This document shows positions 16,841 through 25,619 of a DNA stretch of 64,000 bases, piece after piece. Every line of letters starts with the position of its first letter. The stretch's first letter is position 1. The stretch is from Pseudoduganella rivuli (GTDB lineage Bacteria; Pseudomonadota; Gammaproteobacteria; Burkholderiales; Burkholderiaceae_D), in contig NZ_WKJJ01000005.1 in the NCBI RefSeq assembly GCF_009674485.1, positions 248,001 through 312,000 on the forward strand, read 5' to 3'. Under the pieces are notes generated by a model, which saw only the letters and a list, made by a program, of their open reading frames with translations, searched no databases and was not told the origin of the DNA. A program made the translations under genes and the position numbers.

Positions 16841-18313
16841 GTGAAAAATCCTATGCTACTCAAACGCACGCTCCTTTCGTTCGCCGTTGCCGGCATCGTT
16901 GCCGGTTGCGCTGGCGGACCCGACTATGTCCACCCCGACATGCGCTTGCCGGATGGCTACCTGGGGCAGGCCGCCATCGAACAACGGCACGCCAGCGTTG
17001 TCGCCGACCTCGGCGCCTGGTGGGCCGGCTTTGGCGATCCGCAACTTACCCGCTTCGTCACGCTGGCGTTGGACCAGAACCTGGACCTCGCGCAGGCATC
17101 CGCCCGGGTGGCGCAGGCGCGCGCCGGATTGGGCGCGGCCAATGCGGCGCTGTTGCCATCGGGCGCCGTGCAGGCGCAAGCGGCGCGTGCCTACCAGTCG
17201 CTGGAAACGCCGCTGGGACAAGTGCTTGGCGCCCAGCCCAATTTTGAGCGCTACGGAAACGCCTATGAAGCCGGTTTGAGCGTCGGTTGGGAACTTGACA
17301 TCTTCGGTGGCTTGCGTCGCGGGCGGGAGGCGGCGCTTGCCGAGTATCAGGCATCGGCGGCCGGTGCGGCGGCGACGCGCCTGGCGGTCGCGGCGCAGAC
17401 TGCCGACATTTACATCGGCATCCGGGGACTGCAAACCCGCCTTGACGTCTCCCGCAACCAGGTCAAGACACAACAAGAGTTGCTGGCCACGGTCAATTTG
17501 TTGTACGGCAAGGGGCTGGCTGCGGAACTTCAGGTACGACAGGCCGAAGGCGCGCTGGCCCAGGTGAAGGCCGCGGTGCCGGTGCTGGAGGCGGGGCTGG
17601 AAACGGCCATGAATGCGCTGGACGTGATGCTGGGCGCATCGCCTGGCACGTACCGGCAAGCGTTGGCGACCGCGCGCGCGATCCCGGCCGCCCCGCGGAT
17701 CGCCGCCACCGGTTCGCCTGGCGATTTGCTGCGCCGCCGGCCGGACCTGATCGTGGCCGAGCGCCGCCTTGCCGCGTCGAACGCGCGCATCGGCATGGCC
17801 ATCGCGGAGTTTTACCCGAAGCTGTCCTTTGGCGGAATGATCGGTAGCGCGACGTCGGTTTCAGGCGGCAATCTGTTCACCGGCGGCGCCAGCCAAGGCG
17901 CCGGCGTGCTGGGCCTGCGCTGGCGACTATTTGACTTTGGCCGCATCAATGCGCAAATCGACCAGGCCAGGGGGCAGGAGGCCGAGGCGCTGTCCGCGTA
18001 TCGGCTGGCGGCGCTGCGGGCCACCGCGGACGTGGAAAACGCGCTGTCGGATCTGGTCAAGCGCGAGGCGCAGGCCGCCGTGCTGGGGCAGGGCGTGGAC
18101 TCGTTGCGCGTGGCAAGGACGGCATCGTTCGCCGCTTACCAGAAAGGCGTGGTCAGCCTGATCGAAGTCCTGCAGGCCGACGAGCAATTGCTGCGCGCCG
18201 CCGACATGCAGGCGCAAGCGCAAACCGAATCCGCGCGCGCGGCCGTTGCCGCGTTCAAGGCGCTCGGCGGTGGCTGGCAATCCCGGGAAGCCGATGCGGT
18301 GGCGCTGCGCTGA
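16841..18313 (+). CDS. Outer membrane factor, OprM/NodT family
   Basis: A 490-residue outer membrane channel lipoprotein of a tripartite efflux pump. The signal peptide ends at Cys23 (IVAGC) with the typical PDYVHP stretch after it, and two OEP repeats follow (about 60-250 and 270-475). Features such as GWELDIFGGLRRGREAALAE and LRWRLFDFGRINAQIDQA are the signature turns of the family. The reading frame begins with GTG 16841; ATG 16853 is an equally plausible start because neither has a good ribosome site. It is transcribed away from tetR, with the shared 28-bp operator upstream. It ends 12 bases from the convergent alanine racemase gene. Confidence 0.93.
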   Translation: MKNPMLLKRTLLSFAVAGIVAGCAGGPDYVHPDMRLPDGYLGQAAIEQRHASVVADLGAWWAGFGDPQLTRFVTLALDQNLDLAQASARVAQARAGLGAANAALLPSGAVQAQAARAYQSLETPLGQVLGAQPNFERYGNAYEAGLSVGWELDIFGGLRRGREAALAEYQASAAGAAATRLAVAAQTADIYIGIRGLQTRLDVSRNQVKTQQELLATVNLLYGKGLAAELQVRQAEGALAQVKAAVPVLEAGLETAMNALDVMLGASPGTYRQALATARAIPAAPRIAATGSPGDLLRRRPDLIVAERRLAASNARIGMAIAEFYPKLSFGGMIGSATSVSGGNLFTGGASQGAGVLGLRWRLFDFGRINAQIDQARGQEAEALSAYRLAALRATADVENALSDLVKREAQAAVLGQGVDSLRVARTASFAAYQKGVVSLIEVLQADEQLLRAADMQAQAQTESARAAVAAFKALGGGWQSREADAVALR

Positions 18314-18325
18314 ATGCCGCCGGTC

Positions 18326-19444
18326 TCACGCACCCGTATAACGGCGGTGGTAACGCAGGCCCAGGCTGGTGAGGATTTCATAGCCGATGGTGCCCGCCAG
18401 CGCCGCCACGTCGTCCACGGTTTGGTCAGCCGACAGCAGGTCGACCAAGGCGCCCGGCGTCACGCGCGCCGGCGCGATGCCGGTCACGTCGACCGTGATG
18501 CTGTCCATTGACACCCGTCCCACCACGGGCGCGCGCACGCCATCGACCAGCACGTGGCCCCGGTTGCTCAGGTGGCGCAGCCAGCCGTCCGCATAGCCGA
18601 CTGAGACCGTGGCGATGGTGCGTTCGCCGGGCGCCTGGTACGACAGCGCGTAACCGACGTAGTCGCCCTCGGCGATGCGGCGGGTCTGCACGATCCGGCC
18701 TTGCAAGGTCACGACGGGCCGCATGGGGTTGGGCTGGCCCGGTTGGGGATTGGCGCCATACAGCGCGACACCGGGCCGCGCCAGGTCGAAATGGTAGTCC
18801 GCGCCGAGGAAGATGCCGGACGAATTGGCCAGCGAACCGGGAATACCGCCGAGGCGCTGGCGCAGCGCCGCAAAGCGCGCCAGTTGCAGCCCGTTCATCG
18901 GGTGGTCCGGCTCGTCGGCCACCGCCAGGTGGCTCATCACGTACTGCAGCGCCAGGCCGCCGAACGGATCGCTGGAATCCAGCCATGCATCGACTTCGGC
19001 GGGCGGCATGCCCATGCGCGACATGCCGGTGTCGGCCTGCACGATGGCGGGCAGCGCGCGGCCCAGCTGGCGCGCCAGGGCGCGCCAGGCATCCAGTTGC
19101 TGGCGGCTGTTGAGCACGGGCGTCAGCTGGTGTTCCAGCAAGTCCATTTCCGCCCCGGGCGGGACGCCGTGCAGCACGAAGACCTGGGTATCAGCGAACT
19201 GCGCGGCGGGCAGGGTCCGGCGCAGCGCGATGCCTTCTTCCAGGTGGGCGACAAAGAAGTGCCGGCAGCCGGCGCGCCGCAGGACAGGGGCGACGTGCGC
19301 CGCGCCCAGGCCGTAAGCGTCGGCTTTCAGCACGGCGGCGCAGGCGGCCGCGCCGACGCGGCGTTGCAGCAAGCGGTAGTTGTCTTCGATGGCAGCCAGG
19401 TCGATGGTGAGGACAGCCCCGGCGCGGCTTTCAGGTGTATTCAC
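18326..19444 (-). CDS. alr: Alanine racemase
   Basis: A 372-residue PLP enzyme interconverting L- and D-alanine for peptidoglycan synthesis or D-alanine breakdown. The PLP lysine is Lys40 in AAVLKADAYGLGA. The second catalytic base, a tyrosine, lies in YVGYALSYQAPGERTIATVS, and VSVGYADGW and GRVSMDSITVDVT complete the C-terminal beta domain. Translation probably begins at GTG 19444, without a good ribosome site. The gene stands 157 bases downstream of the porin gene, beyond that gene's terminator, so it is not part of the LacI-regulated operon. No other cell wall gene is near. Confidence 0.93.
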   Translation of the reverse strand: MNTPESRAGAVLTIDLAAIEDNYRLLQRRVGAAACAAVLKADAYGLGAAHVAPVLRRAGCRHFFVAHLEEGIALRRTLPAAQFADTQVFVLHGVPPGAEMDLLEHQLTPVLNSRQQLDAWRALARQLGRALPAIVQADTGMSRMGMPPAEVDAWLDSSDPFGGLALQYVMSHLAVADEPDHPMNGLQLARFAALRQRLGGIPGSLANSSGIFLGADYHFDLARPGVALYGANPQPGQPNPMRPVVTLQGRIVQTRRIAEGDYVGYALSYQAPGERTIATVSVGYADGWLRHLSNRGHVLVDGVRAPVVGRVSMDSITVDVTGIAPARVTPGALVDLLSADQTVDDVAALAGTIGYEILTSLGLRYHRRYTGA

Positions 19445-19528
19445 GTTGGTAGTCTGGTTATTAGATGATTTTGCTATCTTATGTTGGCTTTTCTAGTGAA
19501 TGAATCTGAAGATTGAAGGATTTTTAGT

Positions 19529-19555
19529 AAAAAAAGCCAGGAACGAGTTCCTGGC
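19529..19555 (-). terminator. Rho-independent terminator downstream of the porin gene
   Basis: A perfect 9-bp stem (GCCAGGAAC, 19536-19544, with 19547-19555) is followed on the minus strand by seven T. It separates the operon ending with the porin from alr. Confidence 0.88.
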
Positions 19556-19601
19556 AAAGAGACAACACACAAGGGGTACAAGAGGAACAATGCGTCCCGC
19601 G

Positions 19602-20705
19602 TCAGAACAGGTGATGCACGCCCAGCCGGATCGCGTGCTGGCGCTGGTTCGACGACGGGCCCAGCGAATTGATGGCGGCCACCGCGCCGGCGCCGGCTGC
19701 TTGCTGGAACACGGCCATCGCATACAGCTCGGTACGGGGTGACAGCGCAACCACATTGTTGACCTGGAACTGGCGCCACCGCATGCCGGCCAGGCGGGTC
19801 GACGACACGGCGACATGGAGCGTGTCCTGTGGCGCCAGGCGGATGTTGGCGCCGCAATCCGGCGTGGTCATGGTGGCGGCGCCGGCCGCCGTGCGGATGC
19901 GGCTTTGGCCCACGGCCGCATGCAGCAGCACCCCGTCGAGCGCAATACTGGCGCCCACGCCCGTGTTGCGTAGGTTGTCCGCCTGCAGCGGCGTATAGAC
20001 CGGCGCCGTGGGGCTGCCAGCGGCCAGGGTTTGTCCCAGCAGCGATTTCACGCCCAGCGCGGCGCCCAGGTTCAGCGCCTTGTTATTGGCGCTGGTATAG
20101 GCGCCCGCCACCTTCAGCGGACCCCGCGCATAAGCCAGGTTGACGCCGAACGCGCGGTTTTTCCCCGTATCGCCGGGCTGCTCGCCCAGCGACAGCATGG
20201 CGCCGGCCGTCAGGCCGCCATAGCTGGCGCTGGTGAACTTGATGGCGTTGTCGGCCTGGCCGACGTTGGCGAATTCATCGATATTCCCGGGGTGGAAGGC
20301 ATAAAAACTGCCGAACAGCACGCCGTTACTGAGCTTGCCGACCGCGTCGAACATCATGTTGGTCTGGTGGCCGATGGTCAGCGCACCCCAGTTGCCGGCC
20401 AGGCCCACGTACGACTGGCGGTTGAACAGCACACCGGCGCGCGGCTGCCCGCCCGTGCTGGTGACGAAGCCGCCTTCGAGCTGGAAGATGGCGCGCAGGC
20501 CGCCGCCCAGGTCTTCGCTGCCGCGCCAGCCGAAACGGTCGGCCTGCAGCACGCCGTCGTCGACCAGCGTGACCGGGGCGCCGCGCACATTGCTGACGTA
20601 AGTGGGGCCGCTGTCGATGCTGCCGTAAAAAGTGACATTGCTTTGCGCGTGGGCCAGGCCCGCGCTGAGGGCGGCGATGGCCGCCACGTTGAGTTGACGA
20701 TTCAT
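19602..20705 (-). CDS. Gram-negative porin, Burkholderiales type
   Basis: A 367-residue outer membrane trimeric porin. The signal peptide ends in LAHAQ and the mature chain opens with SNVTFYGSIDSG, the standard start of this family. RFGWRGSEDLGGGLRAIFQL and LFNRQSYVGLAGNWGALTIG are conserved strands, and the chain ends in a phenylalanine (GVHHLF), the outer membrane assembly signal. ATG 20705 is right for the signal peptide; the upstream in-frame stretch overlaps the preceding gene in another frame. It is the last gene of the LacI-regulated operon, five bases after the TauE-like gene, so it probably admits the operon's substrate. Confidence 0.92.
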   Translation of the reverse strand: MNRQLNVAAIAALSAGLAHAQSNVTFYGSIDSGPTYVSNVRGAPVTLVDDGVLQADRFGWRGSEDLGGGLRAIFQLEGGFVTSTGGQPRAGVLFNRQSYVGLAGNWGALTIGHQTNMMFDAVGKLSNGVLFGSFYAFHPGNIDEFANVGQADNAIKFTSASYGGLTAGAMLSLGEQPGDTGKNRAFGVNLAYARGPLKVAGAYTSANNKALNLGAALGVKSLLGQTLAAGSPTAPVYTPLQADNLRNTGVGASIALDGVLLHAAVGQSRIRTAAGAATMTTPDCGANIRLAPQDTLHVAVSSTRLAGMRWRQFQVNNVVALSPRTELYAMAVFQQAAGAGAVAAINSLGPSSNQRQHAIRLGVHHLF

Positions 20706-20710
20706 GTTAT

Positions 20711-21421
20711 TTATCCGTGGATGAGGATGAAGACGCCGGAGCCGATGGCAAACACCAGCACGGCCATGCGCAGGAAACGGGTATTGACGCGGGTGTGCAC
20801 CGTGTGGCTGGCCAGGGTGCCGACGACCAGCGCGGGCATCAGCCACAGCAACGCCCCCAGGTTGTCGGTCGTGATACGCCCGTTGACCGCCAGCACCAGC
20901 AGTGAAATCACTTCGCCGATCAGGAACGAGAGGGCGACCGAGGCGCGCAACGTCGCGACGGGGCTGTGCTGGTACACCATGGCCAACGGCGGTCCGCCGA
21001 TGCCGGTGGCGGTTTCCGTCACGCCCGTGAACAGGCCGGTGGCGACAAAGGCGCGGCGGTCGGGAGCAAACGCGGGCGCCACCAGTGTCGCCAGCGCGGC
21101 CGCGATGGTGCTGCCGCCGATCAGCCAGTTCAGGTACGTCAGCGGCACGGCCACCAGTACCCACAAGCCGCCAAACGTGCCGGCCGCGCGGCCCGCCGTG
21201 ATCCACTTGACGCCGGAAAAATCAATCGCCTTGCGTTCGCGCCACGCGACGTAGGCGTTCAGCGGCAGCATCATCAACAGCAATCCGCCCGGCAGCAGCG
21301 ACGGCTGCAGGATGCCGAACACCGGCACCACGATCAGCGCGAAGCCCATGCCGGTCGTGCTTTGCATGAAGGCCGCCACCAGCACGGACAGGGCGACCAG
21401 CGCGAGGACCGTGGTGCTCAC
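20711..21421 (-). CDS. TauE/SafE family membrane transporter
   Basis: A 236-residue inner membrane protein with about eight hydrophobic spans. The two family motifs are visible: QSTTGMGFALIVVPVF near residue 20 and ATGIGGPPLAMVY near residue 140, the inverted halves typical of TauE/SafE (DUF81). Members move small organic anions or sulfur compounds, often outward. Its start overlaps the end of the amidohydrolase gene by four bases, so the two are coupled. In this operon it may export a deamination product or an unwanted side product. That is inference, as the family's substrates are poorly known. Confidence 0.85.
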   Translation of the reverse strand: MSTTVLALVALSVLVAAFMQSTTGMGFALIVVPVFGILQPSLLPGGLLLMMLPLNAYVAWRERKAIDFSGVKWITAGRAAGTFGGLWVLVAVPLTYLNWLIGGSTIAAALATLVAPAFAPDRRAFVATGLFTGVTETATGIGGPPLAMVYQHSPVATLRASVALSFLIGEVISLLVLAVNGRITTDNLGALLWLMPALVVGTLASHTVHTRVNTRFLRMAVLVFAIGSGVFILIHG

Positions 21422-22812
21422 GACTGGGCTCCCGGCGCGCTGGAAAATTCATGGATTTTCTGGATCGGCGCCGCCGCCACGGCGGCGCGCGCGGCATCGC
21501 CCACCTCGCGCATCAGCGCGCGGGCATCCCAGTCGACCGGCCAGCCTTGCCACAGCCGCAGCTTGCCCGCGACAAACACGGCTTGGATCTGGTCGCGGTT
21601 GGCCAGCCGCACCAGTTCCCAGCTGAGGTCCCAAGATGGCTGCATTTCCGGCACGTCCAGGTCGACCAGCAGGAAATCCGCCTCCTTGCCGGCGGCGATC
21701 TCGCCCGTCATTTGTCCCAGTCCCAGCACGTCGGCGCCGCCGTACGTGGCGTGGTCCAGCCAGGCCGCGCCGCCGCCGCACGACGCATCGCCGGCCGCGA
21801 TGCCAAAGGCGAAGCGCTGCGCCGCTTCCGCGTAATCGAGCAGGCGGAAACCATCGCTGCGGGTGCCGTCCGTGCCCAGTCCCACGCGGATGCCGAACGT
21901 GGCCATCAGCTGCGCCGGCGCGACCGCATTGCCTTTCCACGCGCTGGCCACCGGGTTGTAGCTGACGGCCGTGCCGGTGTCGGCCAGCATTTTCAGTTCA
22001 CCCGGCGTGACCAGTGTGGCGTGGGCCAGCAACGCTTGCGGCCCCAGCGCGCCCACGCGGTGCAAATGTTCGATCGGACGCAGCTTGCGCTGCACCAGCG
22101 AGCGTTCCACCGCGACCAGGTGTTCGTTGGCATGGGTCTGGAACACGCGGCCCGCTTCGGCGCACATGCGCGACACGCGTTGCAGCATGGCGTCGGTGGC
22201 CGCTTCGGGAATCGACACCGCCAGCGACGGGTGGACCAGGCGGTGGCTGTCCCACAGCGCCAGGTGGCGCGCGGCGCGATCAGCGATGGCGCCCGGTTCG
22301 GCCACGGTGGCGGCGCCATTGACGTCATTGCAGATCAGGCCCAGCACGCAGCGCACGCCGGCCTCGGTGGTGGCGCGCGCAATCGCATCGACGCTGGCGT
22401 CGGAACGGGTGCCGGCATCGGCCACGGTGGTGAAGCCGCCGCGCAGCGCTTCCAGCGCGGCCAGCTTGGACGACAGGTACAGGTGCCGCTGGTCCAGCTG
22501 TCCTTCCAGCGGCACCCAGATGCGGCGGAAGATTTCCGACGGTTCGCCAAACACCAGCGACTTGCCGAACGCTTGCGTCAGGTGGTGGTGGCTGTCGACG
22601 AAGCCCGGCATCAGCAGCGTGTGCGGTAAATCCAGCGCGGGCAAGTCCGGGTAGAGTTCGCGCAGCGCGGCGGCCGGGCCGACGGCGGCGAATTTGCCGT
22701 GTTCGACCAGCACCGCATGGCCGGCCACCGGGCCGTCTTTCAACAGCAGCCATTGCGGCATCAGCAATTGTCGTGGGTTGGCCAGGTCGGCCGCGGTGAA
22801 TGCGTGATTCAT
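21418..22812 (-). CDS. Amidohydrolase, nucleobase or triazine deaminase type
   Basis: A 464-residue metal-dependent hydrolase of the ATZ/TRZ and 8-oxoguanine/guanine deaminase branch. Metal ligands are His75 and His77 (DSHHHL), the histidine of QTHANEH, the histidine of LLAHATLV and the aspartate of GLGTDGTRSDG. The chain begins with the small composite beta domain usual for the group. An AGGAAT ribosome site precedes ATG 22812. The gene follows an NCS2 nucleobase permease, so the substrate is likely an imported purine, pterin or similar ring. Oxoguanine, isoguanine and methylthioadenosine-type substrates all occur among relatives; I cannot choose between them. Confidence 0.88.
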   Translation of the reverse strand: MNHAFTAADLANPRQLLMPQWLLLKDGPVAGHAVLVEHGKFAAVGPAAALRELYPDLPALDLPHTLLMPGFVDSHHHLTQAFGKSLVFGEPSEIFRRIWVPLEGQLDQRHLYLSSKLAALEALRGGFTTVADAGTRSDASVDAIARATTEAGVRCVLGLICNDVNGAATVAEPGAIADRAARHLALWDSHRLVHPSLAVSIPEAATDAMLQRVSRMCAEAGRVFQTHANEHLVAVERSLVQRKLRPIEHLHRVGALGPQALLAHATLVTPGELKMLADTGTAVSYNPVASAWKGNAVAPAQLMATFGIRVGLGTDGTRSDGFRLLDYAEAAQRFAFGIAAGDASCGGGAAWLDHATYGGADVLGLGQMTGEIAAGKEADFLLVDLDVPEMQPSWDLSWELVRLANRDQIQAVFVAGKLRLWQGWPVDWDARALMREVGDAARAAVAAAPIQKIHEFSSAPGAQS

Positions 22813-22845
22813 GATGCGATTCCTGTGTTCTGTTGCGAAGGTGAT

Positions 22846-24216
22846 TCAATGCGTGCCGGTGGCCTGCAAGCCGTCGGTGGCAGCGGCGGCGTGGCCGTGG
22901 CGGTTGCCGCCCAGGTGGAAGAAGATGACGTTCATGACGGCGGCCGTGATGGTGCCGATGGCCACGCCATTGCCCAGCAACATGCGCACGCCGCTGGGGA
23001 ACTGGCTGTAGATGCCGGGGATCAGGATCGGCAACAGGCCGGCCGACAGCGCCAGCGCCACCACGTACATGTTGGCGTGTTCGCGCAAATCCGTGCGGCG
23101 CAGGATATCGATGCCCATCGTGCCGACCACGGCAAACACGATCAGGCCGGTGCCGCCGATCACGGCTTCGGGAATCGCGCCGATCAGTTGCGTCAGCGGC
23201 GCCAGCACGGAAAACAGGATCAGGATCACGCCGCCCATCGCGGTGACGAAGCGGGAACGCACGCCCGTGGCCCGCACGATGCCGATGTTTTCACCGCTCG
23301 TGATGATCAGCGACGTGCCGAAGAAGCCGCCCAGCAGCGACACCAGCGCATCGCCACGGATGGTGCGGGGCACGTCGCGCCGCGCATCGATTTTCCGGTC
23401 GACCGCTTCGCCGATCGCCATGGTCTGGCCGGTGGCTTCGACCATGGAAATCACGGCGAAAATCATCATCGGCAGGGCGGCCACGATATCGAACTTGGGC
23501 ATGCCGAACGGCAGCAGCGACGGTGCGCTGAACAGGGGGAACAGCGACACGTGTTCAATGTGGAAGTCACCCGTGAACACGGCCACCAGCGTGCCGCCCA
23601 CCAGCCCCAGCAGGATTGACAACTGGCGCAGCATGCCGGTCGAGATGCGGGCAAACAGGGCCGTCAGCGCGATGGTGGCAAACGCCAGCAACAGGTTGCC
23701 GGGACTGCCGAAGCCGGGCGTGCCCGCATGGCCGGCAATCAGCTTGCCCGACACTTGCGCCAGGTTGATCGACACCAGCAACAGCATGATGCCCACCACC
23801 AGGCCCGGGAAGAAGCGCAGGCAGCGGCGGAACAGCGGCAATACGAGGAAATAAAACACGCCGGTCAGCATGACGGCGCCGGACGCGGTCTGCACGTCGG
23901 TCTGCTGCGCGATCAGGATGAAAATCAGGATCGGCGCGCCGCCCGGCAACATCATGAACGGCAGCCGCGCGCCGATGCCGCGCAGGCTGAACGATTGCAG
24001 CAGGGTGCCCAGGCCGCACACCAGGAAGGTGGCGCTGAGCAGGTTGATCATCAGGGTGGGGGAAAACCCCATGGCCTTGCTCATTAAAAACACCGAGGCG
24101 ATGGGGGAGGCGGCCATGACCAGCACGTGCTGCAGGCCGAAAGCGACGAGTTGCCGTAGCGGCAATTTTTCATCGACCGGCGCCGTCGTGGCTTGTTGTG
24201 TGGATTGATTCTGCAT
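22846..24216 (-). CDS. NCS2 family xanthine/uracil permease
   Basis: A 456-residue inner membrane nucleobase:proton symporter with the 14-span fold of the NCS2 (UraA/UacT) family. Conserved features are LVAFGLQHVLVMAASPIASV at the start, the GEAVDR and FFGTSLIITSGENIGIVRATG region near residues 275-320 that carries the substrate- and proton-binding residues, and a late helix with GTGLIVFAVVGTMG. ATG 24216 (MQNQST) is chosen because AGGAAGAG lies just upstream; the frame extends to 24345 but would then encode the LacI operators. It is the first gene of the operon permease-amidohydrolase-TauE-porin. Confidence 0.92.
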   Translation of the reverse strand: MQNQSTQQATTAPVDEKLPLRQLVAFGLQHVLVMAASPIASVFLMSKAMGFSPTLMINLLSATFLVCGLGTLLQSFSLRGIGARLPFMMLPGGAPILIFILIAQQTDVQTASGAVMLTGVFYFLVLPLFRRCLRFFPGLVVGIMLLLVSINLAQVSGKLIAGHAGTPGFGSPGNLLLAFATIALTALFARISTGMLRQLSILLGLVGGTLVAVFTGDFHIEHVSLFPLFSAPSLLPFGMPKFDIVAALPMMIFAVISMVEATGQTMAIGEAVDRKIDARRDVPRTIRGDALVSLLGGFFGTSLIITSGENIGIVRATGVRSRFVTAMGGVILILFSVLAPLTQLIGAIPEAVIGGTGLIVFAVVGTMGIDILRRTDLREHANMYVVALALSAGLLPILIPGIYSQFPSGVRMLLGNGVAIGTITAAVMNVIFFHLGGNRHGHAAAATDGLQATGTH

Positions 24217-24264
24217 TGCTCTTCCTTTTCTTGATCCGATATCAATACGCGGGAACGGGATGCG

Positions 24265-24280
24265 CCCAAATCGTTTTGGG
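24265..24280. promoter_or_regulatory. LacI-type operator, copy 1
   Basis: CCCAAATCGTTTTGGG, a LacI-style near-palindrome with central CG, 49 bases before the permease start. Its core CCAAATCGTTTTGG reappears inverted at 24301-24314. Confidence 0.75.
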
Positions 24281-24299
24281 GTCGGTGCAAAAAAATAGT

Positions 24300-24315
24300 C
24301 CCAAAACGATTTGGG
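24300..24315. promoter_or_regulatory. LacI-type operator, copy 2
   Basis: CCCAAAACGATTTGGG, the exact reverse complement of copy 1, centred 35 bases away from it, which is between three and three and a half helical turns. Confidence 0.75.
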
Positions 24316-24322
24316 GAGTATG

Positions 24323-24339
24323 TCCAAAATCGTTTTGGA
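24323..24339. promoter_or_regulatory. LacI-type operator, copy 3
   Basis: TCCAAAATCGTTTTGGA, the same half-sites as copies 1 and 2 with one extra central A, lying nearest the lacI stop codon. A weaker fourth match, CCAAATGTTGGG, follows about ten bases farther at 24346-24357. Confidence 0.65.
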
Positions 24340-24366
24340 TAGCAATCCAAATGTTGGGTGTGGTTT

Positions 24367-25419
24367 TTATGCCACCACGGACGAGGGGCGCAGGATCAGG
24401 CTTGGCGCGGGGCCGGCCAGCATGGTATGGCGGGTATCGCCGCAGATGTGTTCGAACAACAGTTCCACCGCCATCACGGCCCGCTGTTCCAGGTGCAGGT
24501 CGACGGCGGTGATGGGTGGCACGCTGTTTTTCGCCCGCAAGCCGTCGTAGCGGGTCACCACCCGCACGTCGTGCGGCACGCGCCGGCCCGCTTCGCGCAG
24601 CGCCTGCATGGCGCCGGTGGCAAAGGCGTCGACCGGCACGCAGACCGCGTCGATGGCGGGATCTTCGGCCAGCAATTCGCGGCAGGCGGCGGCGCCGGCC
24701 GCTTCGCCCACGTGCACGTCGGCGCGCCGCAGCAACAACGGCAAGCCGTTGGCGGCGACGAATTCGCGGTACACGCGTTCCGTTTCCAGGTTCGAGTGGC
24801 GCGCCTGGGCGCCGACCAGCAGCGCGATGCGGCGCGCACCCTGTTCGTGCAAATGCGTGAGCCACAGCTGCGCCATGGCCGTGGTTTGCAGGTCGACATA
24901 GGGTATCGCCGGTTCCGGTTCCGGCGGGCGCCCGATCGACACGACGCACACGCCACGCTGGCGCAGGCCCGCGATTTGCGGATCGCCCAGCACCGGTTCG
25001 ATGACGATGGCGCCGTCGATGTCGAGGCCGTCGAGAAAATCGTTGGCGCCGGCCAGCGGCGGCACCAGTACCAGCGACAGGTTGCGCCGCATGGCCGCTT
25101 CCGCCGCGGCGGCAACGATTTCCATCATGAAGCCCATGCGGGCCGGTCCGCCGGCAATGGCCAGCGGCATGGAAAAGAACACGGCGATGCTGTTGGTCTT
25201 GCCGGTGCGCAGGCGCTGCGCGCGCAGGTTGGGGCGGTAACCCAGTTCTTGCGCGATGCGCTTGACCCTGGCGCGGGTTTCCGGATCCACGTAACCACGG
25301 TCATTGAGCGCGTGCGACACGGTGGTCAGCGACACGCCGGCCGCTTGCGCCACGTCCTTGATGGTTAAACGGCGTGGCGTCGTGGCCTGTTGGGCAGTGC
25401 GGTCCCGGGGGGCTGTCAT
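24367..25419 (-). CDS. LacI family transcriptional regulator
   Basis: A 350-residue repressor. The N-terminal LacI helix-turn-helix is textbook (LTIKDVAQAAGVSLTTVSHA, about residues 18-37), followed by the hinge helix region (NLRAQRLRTG) and a periplasmic-binding-protein-like ligand domain that ends at the window's operator array. Start ATG 25419 (MTAPRD) gives a normal family length; no strong ribosome site is visible for it or for in-frame alternatives farther up. The gene lies directly upstream of the nucleobase operon on the same strand, with three palindromes of the LacI type in between, so it very probably represses that operon. The ligand may be a purine or a catabolite of the substrate. 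Confidence 0.9.
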   Translation of the reverse strand: MTAPRDRTAQQATTPRRLTIKDVAQAAGVSLTTVSHALNDRGYVDPETRARVKRIAQELGYRPNLRAQRLRTGKTNSIAVFFSMPLAIAGGPARMGFMMEIVAAAAEAAMRRNLSLVLVPPLAGANDFLDGLDIDGAIVIEPVLGDPQIAGLRQRGVCVVSIGRPPEPEPAIPYVDLQTTAMAQLWLTHLHEQGARRIALLVGAQARHSNLETERVYREFVAANGLPLLLRRADVHVGEAAGAAACRELLAEDPAIDAVCVPVDAFATGAMQALREAGRRVPHDVRVVTRYDGLRAKNSVPPITAVDLHLEQRAVMAVELLFEHICGDTRHTMLAGPAPSLILRPSSVVA

Positions 25420-25493
25420 CGGCAGGATAGTGATTGCGGTTGGTTCGAGTTGTGCGCATTGTGCCATAGGGAGGCACACGCCGCGTTGCCGCA

Positions 25494-25515
25494 TCGATAT
25501 CCGTTCGGGTATCGA
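25494..25515. promoter_or_regulatory. Inverted repeat upstream of the GH43 gene
   Basis: Half-sites TCGATATCCG and CGGGTATCGA are separated by TT, giving a 22-bp dyad with one mismatch. It lies in the lacI-GH43 intergenic region, 104 bases before the GH43 start. It does not resemble the CCAAA-type sites used downstream of lacI, so a different regulator is likely. Confidence 0.55.
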
Positions 25516-25619
25516 AGGTGGTAAAAACGTCATTGGACGTGGCATACCCCAGAGGGATATCGTCCCCACCTGACCGCGATCCAGTCGCGGCATACAACAA
25601 TAATTCAATGGAGACGACC

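Noticed and set aside
20706..21206. A 167-residue in-frame N-terminal extension of the porin
   Set aside because: It overlaps the TauE-like gene in another frame and would hide the porin signal peptide; the start at 20705 is clear.
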